Source of the DNA: Rhizomys pruinosus
Lineage: Eukaryota; Chordata; Mammalia; Rodentia; Spalacidae
Assembly: GCA_009823505.1 (NCBI GenBank)
Contig: VZQC01000610.1
Span: forward strand, 707,161 to 771,160
DNA length: 64,000 nt
Direction of reading: 5' to 3'
Both the position numbers and the translations under genes were made by a program. Of this stretch, positions 1 to 11,240 are shown in pieces; position 1 is the stretch's first letter; the number at the start of each line of letters is the position of its first letter. Under the pieces are notes generated by a model, which was not told the DNA's origin, searched no databases, and worked only from the letters and a program-made list of their open reading frames with translations.

Positions 1-113
1 AAGAGAAAGCAATTAGCAAGCTCTTTGAAGAATTAAGCTACAGAAATGACAGCAACTGCGATCAAGAAGAAAGAGACTCCATGGACTGTTTCCATTTGAG
101 AGAAGATAAGCAG
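1..113 (+). CDS. Candidate 3' end of an unidentified coding exon with GT splice donor
   Basis: Reading from base 3, 37 codons are open up to base 113, where the sequence reads AAGCAG then GTATCG, a possible exon end and GT donor (114-115). The other two forward frames hit stops within the first 40 bases, and this frame stops soon after the donor. The peptide is acidic and polar (a stretch reads LFEELSYRNDSNCDQEE), unlike the low-complexity peptides of nearby repeats, and this interval resembles no repeat family I know. Against it: 37 open codons can arise by chance, the donor lacks G at +5, and the acceptor side lies outside the window. I do not recognise the gene. Exon status is inference. 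Confidence 0.35.
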
Positions 114-319
114 GTATCGTTTCTTTAATGCTGAAGATAATAGGAATCACTGCCATTTCTGTTTCTTTACAATAAGGCCTATGTAGAGGAAGAGTTCACA
201 GGGAAGGATAAAAAGGTTGAAGACCCAGATATAAGATAAGACGCTCTGCAATTTGGAACATGAGGAAGATTTAAGAGTAATCCGCAGAACAGCAGCCTGC
301 TGCAGCAGTTTTTGTGCTA
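114..319. other. Single-copy sequence, nothing recognised
   Basis: If the exon call is right this is the start of the following intron. I see no repeat or motif in it. Confidence 0.4.
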
Positions 320-331
320 TTAAAAGTTCAC

Positions 332-505
332 ACATGGCGGCTAAGAACCGTCTGAAACTCCAATTCCAGGAGAACCCCAGTTCCAGGGGAATCCGATACC
401 CTCTTCTGACCTCCGCGGCGTTGCACGACACGGGTGCACAAACTTGCATGCAGACAGTACATTCAAACACATACAGAAATAAATAAAATTAATAAAAAAA
501 AATTT
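332..505 (+). mobile_element. B2 SINE, 5'-truncated, with target-site duplication
   Basis: Only the B2 body and A-rich tail are present, from ACATGGCGGCTAAG through the TACATTCAAACACATAC segment to a tail of AAATAAAATTAAT type. The tRNA-like head with its Pol III boxes is missing. A 12-bp duplication TTAAAAGTTCAC (320-331 and 506-517) flanks it, so it was inserted already truncated. It has no promoter of its own. Confidence 0.85.
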
Positions 506-517
506 TAAAAGTTCACT

Positions 518-1151
518 GGATTTAGGGGGTATGATATAAATGTTTAATTTAAATACACAAAAGTTCAGTTTAACTTCCAGCAGGAGTGGCCTTGCAATTC
601 ACAGTTGCTTTAGATCTAGTCTGTGGTTTACAGTGCAGGTGTTCCAACAACTCATTTTTCCCTAAAGGGAATCCCAGAATGCACTTTCCCTGATTCATTA
701 AGCTAAGCTGTCTTCCATCTTCCCTTGTACCTAAGACATCCCTTCTGTCTTCAGAGTGTCAGTGATCAGAGTATTTGGCGGTCTTCCTTCACCAAATCCT
801 GAGCTTCACTCAGCCTGTGGGAGGATACCTAGTGTGACTGTTTGTCCTTGTCGTTAGCCAGCCCTCCTCAGCCAGAAATGCTTTTGTCCATAATAGAAGA
901 GGTGAATTACAGCAGCTAATACAAGAAGGGCAGATTTACTGGGCTCAGTCAGTAAGAGGTCTGCAAAGAAGACATTTCGGCTTTGGTTTAACAGCCCCGA
1001 GATATCAAGATAAGAATCAATGGGGTTGTCTTGAGGTTTGCTTCTATGGGTGCTTCATGGTACCAAGATTACTGCTGGGCCCTAGGTACCACATCTCTCT
1101 TCAAGTGGAGGAAAGAAGGCTAGGAGCCAATAATAAAGAATGTCTCTGGCC
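518..1151. other. Single-copy sequence, nothing recognised
   Basis: Mixed-composition sequence up to the outer edge of the inverted repeat. No repeat, open frame of note or RNA gene was seen. Confidence 0.4.
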
Positions 1152-1649
1152 TTAGTTTAATGGAACCATACAAGTTAGTGATTTAAACAGGCTATTATAT
1201 AATTTTATTACTATTTTCTTTTAGAAATGTTTAAGAATTTGTGCTGACTTCTCCTACTACTACTTCTCACTAGCCAAAGTTGAATCTAATTTTAAGAATG
1301 TTCATGGTCTAAACATAACAGGAGTCCCATGGATTGCTTATTCCAATTTTAATTGATCACTGAAGCTATACAAGGGACCGTCTTCCTTCTTTATGAGAAG
1401 CTTGGAAATCAGTGTGATTTCACTCTCCCCTTGGATGTCCAGTGAACCTATCTTTGGAAAACACAATTGACACTGTAAAGGTGATGGACAGAATTATTGA
1501 GTCCATCGTGATGTAGGCTTGACTCACAGACTTTTGTTTTCACAAGGGGACAAGGGAAGCTGGTGGAGATGGTGTGAGAAGCCCTCTGCCACCTGACTTG
1601 CTGTTGCACAGGTGATGACTCTTATTGGGACTTGTCCTTTTATCTCTTT

Positions 1650-1802
1650 TTTTTTTTTTGTCTTTTTTGAGACACGGTCTCCCTGCAGCCCCAGCTGTCC
1701 TGGAACTCACTGTGAGGACCAGGCTGGCATTGAACTCACAGAGATCAGCCTGCCTCTGCCTCCCAAGTGCTGGGATTAAAGGTGTGAGCCACCACGCTCA
1801 GG
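1650..1802 (-). mobile_element. B1 SINE
   Basis: Antisense B1: T run, then GAGACACGGTCTCCCTG, the GCCTCTGCCTCCCAAGTGCTGG block and a degenerate 5' end near 1800. The mirror copy is 8690-8844. Confidence 0.85.
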
Positions 1803-1805
1803 TGT

Positions 1806-2026
1806 CTTTTTCTTTTTGAGACAGTGTTGCAGGGAGCCCGTGCTGGCCTCAAAGTTGCTTTGTAGTCAATGATGACCTTGAAGTTCTGATACTCCTACCT
1901 CTCCTCACCAGTGCTGGGGTTACAACAGTGTACTACCACATCCAGTTTATGAAGTACTGGGGATTGAACTCAGGGCTTTATGGATGCTAGGCAAACACTC
2001 TACCAAATAAGCCGCATCCTTAGCCC
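1806..2026 (-). mobile_element. B4 SINE (ID head plus B1-like body)
   Basis: On the minus strand a tRNA-like ID head (2026 to about 1950) is followed by an old B1-like body. That order defines B4. The mirror copy is 8467-8688. Confidence 0.7.
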
Positions 2027-2027
2027 C

Positions 2028-2106
2028 TGCTGGTATTTGGGATTGAATACAGAGGTTTATATGTGTTAGACAAGCAGTCTACCATGGAGCTACAGTCCCA
2101 GCTCAC
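2028..2106 (-). mobile_element. ID-type SINE
   Basis: The minus strand reads GGGACTGTAGCTCCATGGTAG followed by a degenerate B box, an ID-like tRNA-derived unit. It lies head-to-tail with the B4. The mirror copy is 8388-8465. Confidence 0.6.
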
Positions 2107-2290
2107 TTTTACGTGAAGTAACTGAACCTGCCTGAACCATGCCTAGTAAACAGAAATATCTTCATTTTCCATACCTTTCCACCCTTGCAGTGGGCACCCA
2201 CTGAGTTAATAAAATTCATGGAGATCTGAGATCTCCTGAGACCAGCTGAAGTGCAGGTACCAGGGTGTGAGTTAAAGAGTCCCCCCCCCC

Positions 2291-2291
2291 N
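2291..2291. other. Ambiguous base (N) at inverted-repeat boundary
   Basis: The only N in the window. It falls between a C10 run and the AT-rich L1 end, exactly where the left arm stops, and marks uncertain assembly at the junction. Confidence 0.95.
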
Positions 2292-2298
2292 TCCTATC

Positions 2299-2345
2299 TA
2301 TATTATATATATATATATATATAATATATATATTATATATATTAT
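2299..2345. repeat. (TA)n simple repeat at L1 3' end
   Basis: Alternating TA with short interruptions, beside the L1 3' terminus. The L1 at 25721-26119 also ends in a TA tract, so it probably derives from the L1 tail. Confidence 0.85.
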
Positions 2346-2599
2346 CAAATCTAGATCCTGTCCCCCTCATCCCCCCACCCCACCAGACCTCATGCATTCT
2401 GCCAGACATACTTTTCATCTCTTTCTCACTCTTTCTCAATATTCTCCATGTGGAAGTTGACTTTTTTGAGCAAGTTCACTTTTTCAGTCAGTTCTTGATG
2501 CAGTCCTTTCTGTTGTTGTTGTTCTTGTGTTGTTGGTTTCCAATATGCATCACTCCCAGTGCTTGGACAAAAGCTCAAGGGGCCATGCACAGGAAATAC

Positions 2600-5500
2600 T
2601 TACAACCAGGTAGTGGCACTAGCATCCACAGATGGAAGATATCTATTCATTGTTTGTTTTTCCTGGGACTGTGTTACTTCACTCAGCATGATGTCCGCTA
2701 TAGCTCCAGACCATTTTCCTGCACAGCTCTTATGTTGTTGTCTTTCTTTACTGCTGGCATAGAACTCCATTGTGTAGATGTACACATTTTCTCATCCACT
2801 CATCATTTGAGGGCATTTAGGTTGGTTCCAAGCACCTTGTATTGTGAAGAGAGCTGAAAATAAACATGGCCGTGCATATGTACCTCGGTGGTGGGGTGAG
2901 TCTTGAGGCGGACATCCCAGGAGTGGCTGGATCAGGGTCGGGTGGCAAGTTCATTTTACGTCTTCCAAGGGTTTCTCCACCACTGCTTTCCACTCAGGCT
3001 GCATGAGTTTACATTCCCCACCAGCGGTGGATGATATGTTTCTTTTTCCCACCAACCTCTCCAGCACTTGGTATCATTTGTTTTCTTGATCCTAAGCCAG
3101 TCTTATTGGACAGTATAAATGATGATCTATTTTAAAGTGGTTTTGATTTGAATTCTCCTTAATTATTAGTGATGTTAACACTTCTTAAGTGTTCTCAGCC
3201 ATCTCTAATTCCTCACTTGTGGAAGTCTCTGTTCAGCTCTTTAGCTCCATCTTTGAGTGGGTTCTTGTTTTCTTATCTTCTTTTGTTTTTGAGATAGTTT
3301 ATATATCGGAAATCAATGCTTTGTCAGATATTTCTGGGCAGTGAAAGTTTTTTTCCTCCATCCCAGTCTGTGGGTATTCTCTTCCTTCGATTGTTTTCTT
3401 TTGATGTACAGAAGCATTTGCGTTTAATGAGGTCCCATTTGTCAATTGTTGCCTTAATTCTTGCACAGCTTGCGTCTTGAGTTTAGGAAGTTTTTTCCTC
3501 CGCCTATGTCTTGTATTCTGCCTGCCAAACTTTTTACTTCTATCGCCTCAGAGTTTGGTTTTCTTAGTTGAGGTCTTTGAACCAGCTGGAGTTGAACTTT
3601 TGTAAGGGCAAGAAGGTTAGGGTGTTGAATTTACATTCTTCTAAAAAGTGATGATCCAGTTTTGAAAACACCAACTTGCTGAAGATGCTTGTCTTTCTCC
3701 ATTGTGGCTTCATTGGCCCCCCTTGTCAAATAGGAGAGGCTGAAATTGATATTGTCAGGTTTACAATCTTCAGTTTTGTTCATTGGTCAAGGTCTGTTTT
3801 GTGCCAGGACCAGGCGGATTTTATGACTATAGCCCTGTAGTATAGTTTGTGAAGTCTGGTATACAGACCCCCCCCCCTGCGTAGCTCTTTTTCATCAGGG
3901 TTTTGCTTTTGGTTTTTTTTTTTTTTTTGTTTTAATTGAATTTAAGGACTTTTTCCTTCTGTGAAGAACACTCTTGGAGGATTTATGTGAGGCCTTGTGT
4001 AAATCTAATACAGATTTCTCAGTACGCATGGCAATTTTTACAATGTTAAGTTTTCCCCAATCCATAGCATGGGAGGTTTATTTCTCTTCTGGAGTCTTCT
4101 TCAATTTCTTTCTTAAAGGTTTTAAAATTTTGTTGTAGGATCTTTGGGCTGTCCTTTGGTTAGCGTTGTTCCTAGGTATATTGTGTTTTTGCGGCTAATT
4201 GGGCGTGAAGGTCTCTCTTGAATTTGTCTTTCTCCGTTCATTGTTCTGTGATCAAGAAAGGCCAGTGATCTTTTTGGTGAATATTTGTATCCTGCCCTTT
4301 GGCTACAGCTGGTAATCTCGATTTCCTTAGGATTCTTGGTTTTTGAATCGCCTCCTTACGTAACATGACCTCATCTCATCAGCAACCTGGGATCAGCTTG
4401 ACCGTCCTCTTTTTTCCAATTGGTTCCGACTGCCCTTATATTTTCCTTTCTCTGCCTTATTGCGTCTCAGCAAGTGTTTAACCCTATATATGACGCGGAG
4501 TGAGTATGCGGGGCGACAGGGGGAGCCTTGCTTGAGTTCCAAACCTTTAAAGGGAATGTTTCTGTCGATTTCCCCACTTTAGGATTAATATTGGCTGTGG
4601 GTTTCCTGTATATGGCTTTGATTACATTGAGGAATGTCCCTCTCACTCCAATTCCCTCTAGAACTTAACATGAAGGGATGCCTGGATTTTGTAAAGGCTT
4701 TTTCAGCATTAATTGGGGAATGGTGTGGTTTTTGTCTTATTCCTTTATGTGATTTTATATTTAATGATTTCATGTAATGTTGAACCTCCTGCATCCTGTA
4801 TGAATCCAACTTGGTATAGATGATGATCTTCTTGATGTGGGTCTGTATGCGATTTTCCCAGTCTCTATTTAGAATTTTGGCATCTGTGTTAATTAGGGAG
4901 TGGTCTTTAGTCTCCTTTTTAGTTTGTATGCTTTTGCCTGGTTTTGGGTATAGTAGAGTGATGCTGGCTTACATAAAAAATTTGGAGAATTCCCTAATTG
5001 TATCCTCTCTAACAGTTTTAGTAATGAATGGTTGTTAAGTGACATTTTGAAAATTTTATAGAATTCTGCTGTGCAAACCATCTGGGCCTGGCTTTTTTAT
5101 TTGGGAGGTTTTCTTATTACATCTTCATTTCTTCATGTATCTATGGTTCTGTTTAAGCTGTAGATCTATTCTTGTTGAGCTTTGGTGATCTCGGATTTCA
5201 GTTATTCATCATGTTTCTCCTGTGTTTCAACAACTTGTAAGAGTATAGGTTCTTAAAGTATCCCGATATGATTTTCTGGATTTTTCCTTGTCTGTTGGGA
5301 TATTTCACTTTTCATCACGGAATTGTATGGATTTGGAGTTGTTCCTTATTTCTTTTTTAACTGGGCTAGAGGTCCTTGTCTATCTTGTTTACCTTCAAAA
5401 CCAAAATTTTGGATTCATTGATTTTTTTTTGTATTGTTTCTTCTGTTTTCTATTTCATTGATTTCGGCTCTGATTTTTGTTAATTTCTTCCTGTCTGTTG

Positions 5501-6560
5501 TGTTTAGGGTTCATCTGTTGTTCCTCTCAAGTGCTTTTAGATGTATGTGTTAGATCATTCACTTGTGTCTTTCTGTTTTATAATGTAGGTACCCAGGTCT
5601 ACAACTTCCCTCTATAGGACATGTGTATGCATAAGAAGAATATCGTATGCCCATAAACGGGCTCTGTGTGAGCTTGTGTGTGTATTTCCGGAAATTGGGT
5701 CACGACGTGGTCCAGTGGAGAGCTTATATAATACGTCAGTGCTTTTGGATGGGGTCTTGGCCTGTGACCGTTTTAAAGTTGTGTATGTTCAAAGTCTCAA
5801 ATTTGCATGTCTTGTAGTCAAGTAGGGGTCTGGGTGGTGTTTTTGATAGTCTGATTCGTTTCTTATACAGTAGGGCAATCCAGGTTGAGTCGTATGATTA
5901 TAGACACTGGCTGATAGATATGAAATTATTTCAATCTTTTTGTATTTTTGTGAGGGTTTCTTCCTTTCCCGAGTGTGGCGCATCAACTAGTTGTGGAGGA
6001 CGGAGGAATTGCTGTCCGCAGGTTGGAATCTGAGTAGAAAGTTAGAATATCATCATTGTATTAGGGTGAATATTCGGTAGATGTCTATCGAGGTCCATTT
6101 GGTTGTAATCATATCATTTCAGTTCAGATGTCTCTCTGTTTATCTTGGTAGGGATTTGGGGTTGTTCTCGTTGCCAGTATGCTCAGTGGGGTATTGAAAT
6201 CCCCTACTATGTGTACGGGGTTAGTGTGTGAACTGTGGTCCTGGAGAATTGTTTTTAACTTTTTTTTTTTTTTTACAATTTGGGATGTATATATTCATCT
6301 TTGTGAAATCTTGGTGAATTGTTTCTTTAAAAAATGTAATGCCTTAGGGTTCTTTCTCTTTTCTGATTTCTTTTTACTTGAGTCGAATGTCTGATATTAG
6401 AAATAGCTACTCCTGCTTTCCCTTTTGGTTACCATTGCTTGGAATTTTTTTCATCCTTTCCCTTTTAGGTGGTGCCTGTCCTTGAAGGTAAGATGTGTGT
6501 TCTTGTAGACAGATATCAATGGATTCTGTTTTCTACATCCATTCTCCAGTCTATGTCTTT
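2600..6560 (-). pseudogene. L1 ORF2 remnant (endonuclease/reverse transcriptase)
   Basis: A minus-strand segment at 2785-2600 matches the ORF2 C-terminus (MYIYTMEFY...KSCAGKW...EVTQSQ). The segment at 5081-4800 contains degraded reverse-transcriptase core sequence upstream of the catalytic box. The FADD box expected near 4365-4376 is disrupted, whereas the sibling L1 keeps it at 54380-54391. The remnant covers about the 3.8 kb expected of ORF2 but is split by many frameshifts and stops. Confidence 0.8.
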
Positions 6561-6593
6561 TGAATTGGGAATTTAAAATCCTTAATATGTTTT

Positions 6594-6845
6594 TTAAATT
6601 TTTTAAATTTTATTTATTTTTTGTATGTGTATGAATGTACTGTCTGCTATTGCATGGTTTGTGCACCTGTGTCGTGCAATGCGTACGGAGGTCAGAAGGG
6701 GGTCTCAGATTCCCCTGGAACCTGGAGTTCACCTGGAATTGGAATCCGCAGATAGTTCTCAGCCACCATGTGGGTGCTGGGGGATCAAACCTGATACCTC
6801 TGCAAGAGCGTCAGTGCTCTTAACTGCTAGGCTATCTCTCCAGCA
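6594..6845 (-). mobile_element. B2 SINE inserted in L1
   Basis: Antisense B2: A/T-rich tail near 6594-6625, body with GAATGTACTGTCTGC, and a complement head ending GGCTATCTCTCCAGCAC. L1 sequence resumes on both sides, so it is younger than the L1. Confidence 0.85.
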
Positions 6846-6859
6846 CAGTCCAGTAATAA

Positions 6860-8010
6860 ATAAGGATCTTATGACTGATAGGCTTTGTTGTTGTTCCTTT
6901 GCCTTATTATCCATTTGTGGTTTGGGGTTTAGGTTTCTACTTCTGCAGTTTATGCTTTTATTGATTTCTCGTTCTAGGTCTGGGGATGGTTGCTCCTTTC
7001 TTCTGTCCTTTGAATTGCTTCATCATTCTCTGAAGGGTTGGTTTTCCAGACATGTATTTTTTCAAGTTGTTTATGTCATGGAAGGTTTTTCTTCTCTCTC
7101 TTCAACTAATGAATTTTTGCTGGATATAGTAACCTGGGTTGGCATCTATTGTCCTTTAAAACACTGGGAATGCTTTGCTCCACATTCTTCTTGCTTCATA
7201 GTTTGCATTGAGAAGTTCAGTTGTAATTCTGATAGGTTTCCCCTTATAGGTCACTTGGGTTTTTCTCTTGTGGCTTTTAAGGATTTTGTCTTTTGTTTTG
7301 GGTGTCAGCATTTTTAACTATGATGTGGCATGGAGAGTTTCTTTTTCTGATCTTGTCTGTTTGGAGTTCTATGTGCTTCTTCTATTTGTTTGGTTCATGG
7401 TTTTTTTGTTTTGGGTAAGTTTTTCATTTATTAGTCTTGAAGATCTGATCAATACCTTTTTCTCTTGTTTTCTTCTCCTTCCTCTATTCCTATGATGCAG
7501 AGGTTTGTCTTTTATGGTAGTCCACAGTTTCCTTGTGTTCCACTTTTGTGTATTTTTAAATTTTCATCATGATATTCTTGAGGTTTTTAGTTGTTTCTGT
7601 GTTATCTTCCAGGTCTGATATTGTTTTGTTCTGCTGTCCTCATTCTGCTTCTGAGGCTTTTTTCCATTCCTTTCCTCTTGATTGGATGAGTGTTTGATTT
7701 CCTTTTTCATTTCCATCTTCTGATTTTCTTTAACATTTGCTACTTCTTGGAGCTTCTCAATCTCTTCCTCTAGCTCTTGCTTAGCTGGTTGGTTTCCTTA
7801 TCTTTTCAGCATGGGATCTTTTCAGTGTTTTCTATTTCCTTCCAGATTTTGTCATTCTCTCTCTCTCTAGGTCTTCTTGAGTTCATTCTCTTTTCTTAAT
7901 TTTGATTGTTGCTTTATAATCTGTAGTTCTTTAAATATGTTCCCGATTGGTTGTTTCTGATATCTGTGTCCTGGGGATCCCCAGAGGTATCCCACTGTAG
8001 GATATCTTGC
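6860..8010 (-). pseudogene. L1 ORF1 remnant
   Basis: On the minus strand, about 7500-7050 corresponds to the ORF1 C-terminal part and 8124-7867 to the N-terminal/coiled-coil part (it includes RKENELKK followed by a stop). The same 5' region is found on the plus strand at 53960-54290. Broken by stops and frameshifts. Confidence 0.65.
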
Positions 8011-8387
8011 GTAGGATTGGTAGAGGCTTGGGTGCAGGATTATCCTGCCCCTTTCCTGTGTTGTCTCTTCTTTGTGTTCCTGGCATATGGGCTTCTCCTT
8101 GCCTGTATTCCAATGTGAGTCCAAAATGCCTCTTCACTATGTTGAAGGCTTGCTTTGCTTGGCTTCCTTCAGATGCCTTAGTAATCCCAGTTGCGGGGCG
8201 GGGGGGGGGGACGCTTTTAACTCACACCAGGTACCTGCACTTCAGCTGTGTCCTCAGAGATCTCAGATCTCCATGAATTTTATTAACTCAGTGGGTGCCC
8301 ACTGCAAGGGTGGAAAGGTATGGAAAATGAAGATATTTCTGTTTACTAGGCAGTGGTTCAGGCAGGTTCATTACTTCACGTAAAAGT

Positions 8388-8465
8388 GAGCTGGGACTGT
8401 AGCTCCATGGTAGACTGCTTGTCTAACACATATAAACCTCTGTATTCAATCCCAAATACCAGCAG
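8388..8465 (+). mobile_element. ID-type SINE (mirror copy)
   Basis: Starts GCTGGGACTGTAGCTCCATG and is the counterpart of 2028-2106 in the other arm. Confidence 0.6.
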
Positions 8466-8466
8466 G

Positions 8467-8688
8467 GGCTAAGGATGCGGCTTATTTGGTAGAGTGTTTG
8501 CCTAGCATCCATAAAGCCCTGAGTTCAATCCCCAGTACTTCTCAAACTGGATGTGGTAGTACATGTTGTAAACCCCAGCACTGTGAGGAGAGGTAGGAGT
8601 ATCAGAACTTCAAGGTCTATCATTGACTACAAAGCAACTTTGAGGCCAGCACGGGCTCCCTGCAACACTGTCTCAAAAAGAAAAAGAC
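8467..8688 (+). mobile_element. B4 SINE (mirror copy)
   Basis: ID-like head (GGGGCTAAGGATGCGGCTTA) followed by a B1-like body ending in A-rich sequence. Counterpart of 1806-2026. Confidence 0.7.
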
Positions 8689-8689
8689 C

Positions 8690-8844
8690 CCTGCAGCGTG
8701 GTTGGCCTCACTTTGATCCCAGCACTTGGGAGGCAGAGGCAGGCTGATCTCTGTGAGTTCAATGCCAGCCTGGTCCTCACAGTGAGTTCCAGGACAGCTG
8801 GGGCTGCAGGGAGACCGTGTCTCAAAAAAGACAAAAAAAAAAAA
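8690..8844 (+). mobile_element. B1 SINE (mirror copy)
   Basis: Contains CCCAGCACTTGGGAGGCAG, GACAGCTGGGGCTGCAGG and a tail of A residues. Counterpart of 1650-1802. The 5' end differs between arms by several small changes. Confidence 0.85.
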
Positions 8845-9340
8845 AGAGATAAAAGGACAAGTCCCAATAAGAGTCATCACCTGTGCAACAGCAAGTCAGG
8901 TGGCAGAGGGCTTCTCACACCATCTCCACCAGCTTCCCTTGTCCCCTTGTGAAAACAAAAGTCTGTGAGTCAAGCCTACATCACGATGGACTCAATAATT
9001 CTGTCCATCACCTTTACAGTGTCAATTGTGTTTTCCAAAGATAGGTTCACTGGACATCCAAGGGGAGAGTGAAATCACACTGATTTCCAAGCTTCTCATA
9101 AAGAAGGAAGACGGTCCCTTGTATAGCTTCAGTGATCAATTAAAATTGGAATAAGCAATCCATGGGACTCCTGTTATGTTTAGACCATGAACATTCTTAA
9201 AATTAGATTCAACTTTGGCTAGTGAGAAGTAGTAGTAGGAGAAGTCAGCACAAATTCTTAAACATTTCTAAAAGAAAATAGTAATAAAATTATATAATAG
9301 CCTGTTTAAATCACTAACTTGTATGGTTCCATTAAACTAA

Positions 9341-10619
9341 ATATATATGAAAAAATAAATGGAAAGGGGACCACAAAAAAAATAAGCTTGAAAATTGTGC
9401 TTTAAACAAAAAAAGAAAATCACTGTAGCAGAAAGTGTTAAAAACAGAAATTGATGAAAACAGAAACTGAGGAAAACAATCACCAGAATAAAAACAAGAT
9501 ACAAATCAAAGCTACACCAGCCACAAAATGACTTACAGATCGAGCGAATAAGGAACTAAAGTGAGAAAAATAAAGTTCTCTATTGTTAAAGCTTTAAAGC
9601 TCATTTTTTTACACTGTCCACCACCTATGTAACCACAAGGCATAAAGAATGGAGTCCTTAGAGTTAAAAGTTAATATTAACTTTGTTTTGCTGCAAAACT
9701 GTTAAATTGCTTAGCTGAATGGCTATACTATTATTGTTTCACTTTCTTGATGTCTCAACTAAATGATTGGACCATTACTAAAAAAAATAATAATAAAAAT
9801 AAAATAAAATTCATGGAGAATGGGCTAGCATGTCTACTTTGTTTTGTTGTTTATTTGTTTCTTTTAAAATAAAGATCAATTTTAGAAGGAATATTTCCAT
9901 AAGAAGCTAGTATCAGGTCACTGTAACTCCACAAGGTGGGTCAGTCATAAGGTGGGCCCCTTAAGTGATCAGACCTGCACCATCTGTTCTCCCACCACTG
10001 ATGGCTGTTTACCATCTGCCCCATTTTGACTCAGCCCTGTCCCTTACCAGTATCCCCATGTCCTAACTCAACTCTGCACCCTCTCAATAGAAGTTCCCTC
10101 TTCCATATAGTCCTCTGCTAAAGATAAAATAGTCCAGTAGTCTTCAGATATGATGAGAACTTGGAAGGAAATAAAACAAAACAGGTGTCCATGACGGAAG
10201 GGCAGGCAGCTGCCCTGGAAATGTTATATATGGAGTAGCCAGTAGAAACAGAGAAACAAATGCAGAATGTCACTAAAACCAACAATTGGGAGTCAGAGCC
10301 TTCAAGGGAGGAACTGGCCTGGGCAAAGGCCCTGGAATAACAATAAATTCACACCTAATAAAGAGCACACAGATCTTAGGCCAGAATAAAAGACTATGGG
10401 AAGGGAGGAAGCTGTTGAAGATTGGCTACCTGTTCACGGCCTGGGTGAACTGTTACAATGAACCCCTTTAGAGTTTGTTCTTCAGTTGTGTTTCCATGAC
10501 TCGTTGTGTCTCTGAGCCTCTGTACTCTCTATATTCCTTCCAGTTGCCTTTGCTGTCTCTTTGCTTGAGCAGGTGGAGACCAGGATACTGAATAAAGATG
10601 AGGCATCAAGGTTTGTTTT
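9341..10619. other. Sequence without recognised features
   Basis: A-rich until about 9820 (A-runs at 9780-9810), then more balanced. No family, exon or RNA gene recognised. Confidence 0.4.
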
Positions 10620-11240
10620 TATTGAATTTTTGTGTATTTAATTCCGAACATCTCAATCAATCTTAATCATCTTTATGGCCCTGTCCCCACTGTCACATTT
10701 CCATTATCTCCCCACTGGAATTCATATGTTCTGTCATTGGTGTCAAGGCCCATCATGTCAAGCTACTGTCCCCAGATGCTCCTCAGCGCAAGTTCATCCA
10801 CCGGGGTCTAGTCAGGCCATGTAGGGTCCTTCCCCTTAAGATCAGCTCTTCCCATCTCAGCGATAATCAGCTGCCAATAATTCTTCAATTAAGATTGGGG
10901 CTTGTTGCTCATTTCTACAGTTCTGTGCTGGGTTTTTGTCTGCTTGAGTTTCCACAGGCCTTGGGCAACCTGACCCCATTACTAAAGGTTCATGTGAACA
11001 AGGTCCCAGAATCTTGTTGAGCTCTATTTCCATATGCTCAGGCTCCTTCTCCCTGGCTCTTACAATCTTTCTACCTCCTCTTCCACAATGGTCTCTGAGC
11101 CCTGGATGGGTAGAGTTTAATATAGGAGTACTGTCCAAGGTCCCATACTCTGCAGACTCTTACTCTCTACACTCTATACTTTGGCTATTTGTGACCTTTG
11201 TGCTCTTGGCCCTCTGTTGCATAAGCTAGCTTCATTAATA
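10620..11240 (-). mobile_element. Old L1-like 3' remnant
   Basis: 10620-10860 resembles 47302-47824: both have TTATTGAATTTTT, then CTTAATCATCTTTAT, a CATTCTGTCATT-type segment, then GCAAGTTCATC and AGATCAG. Such T-rich sequence is typical of antisense L1 3' ends. The extension to 11240 is less certain. Confidence 0.4.

Larger units (their letters stand above)
1152..2290 (+). repeat. Left arm of a 1.14-kb inverted repeat
   Basis: This arm reads as the reverse complement of 8200-9340. Pairing starts at TTAGTTTAAT (1152) with ATTAAACTAA ending at 9340 and runs inward to a C run (2281-2290) paired with a G run near 8200-8211. Both arms carry the same ordered B1, B4 and ID copies. Differences are few and mostly small insertions/deletions or local scrambles, for example after the B1 near 1775-1805. 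The spacer is an L1. An N sits at 2291, directly inside the arm. Confidence 0.9.
2346..8199 (-). mobile_element. L1 LINE, near full-length but decayed, interrupted by B2
   Basis: Read on the minus strand this holds ORF1-derived sequence (about 8010-6860), ORF2-derived sequence (about 6560-2600) and a 3' UTR ending near 2346 that matches the plus-strand L1 tails at 25850-26119 and 63765-64000 (reverse). A B2 (6594-6845) sits between ORF1 and ORF2. Most of the 5' UTR is absent, and the 5' end abuts the G-rich inner edge of the right arm. Many stops and frameshifts exclude function. Parts of 4140-6180 are far more scrambled than the rest. No target duplication can be judged because both flanks are the inverted arms. 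Confidence 0.85.
8200..9340 (-). repeat. Right arm of the 1.14-kb inverted repeat
   Basis: Reverse complement of 1152-2290, with the same SINE order mirrored. Both arm-pair centres fall near 5245, so the arms have almost equal length. The outer edge at 9340 is abrupt, after which the sequence becomes AT-rich and unrelated. Confidence 0.9.

Noticed and set aside
6625..7317. 230-codon open frame on the plus strand
   Set aside because: It runs antisense through a B2 and the L1 ORF1 remnant and reads as transposon complement, without a domain.
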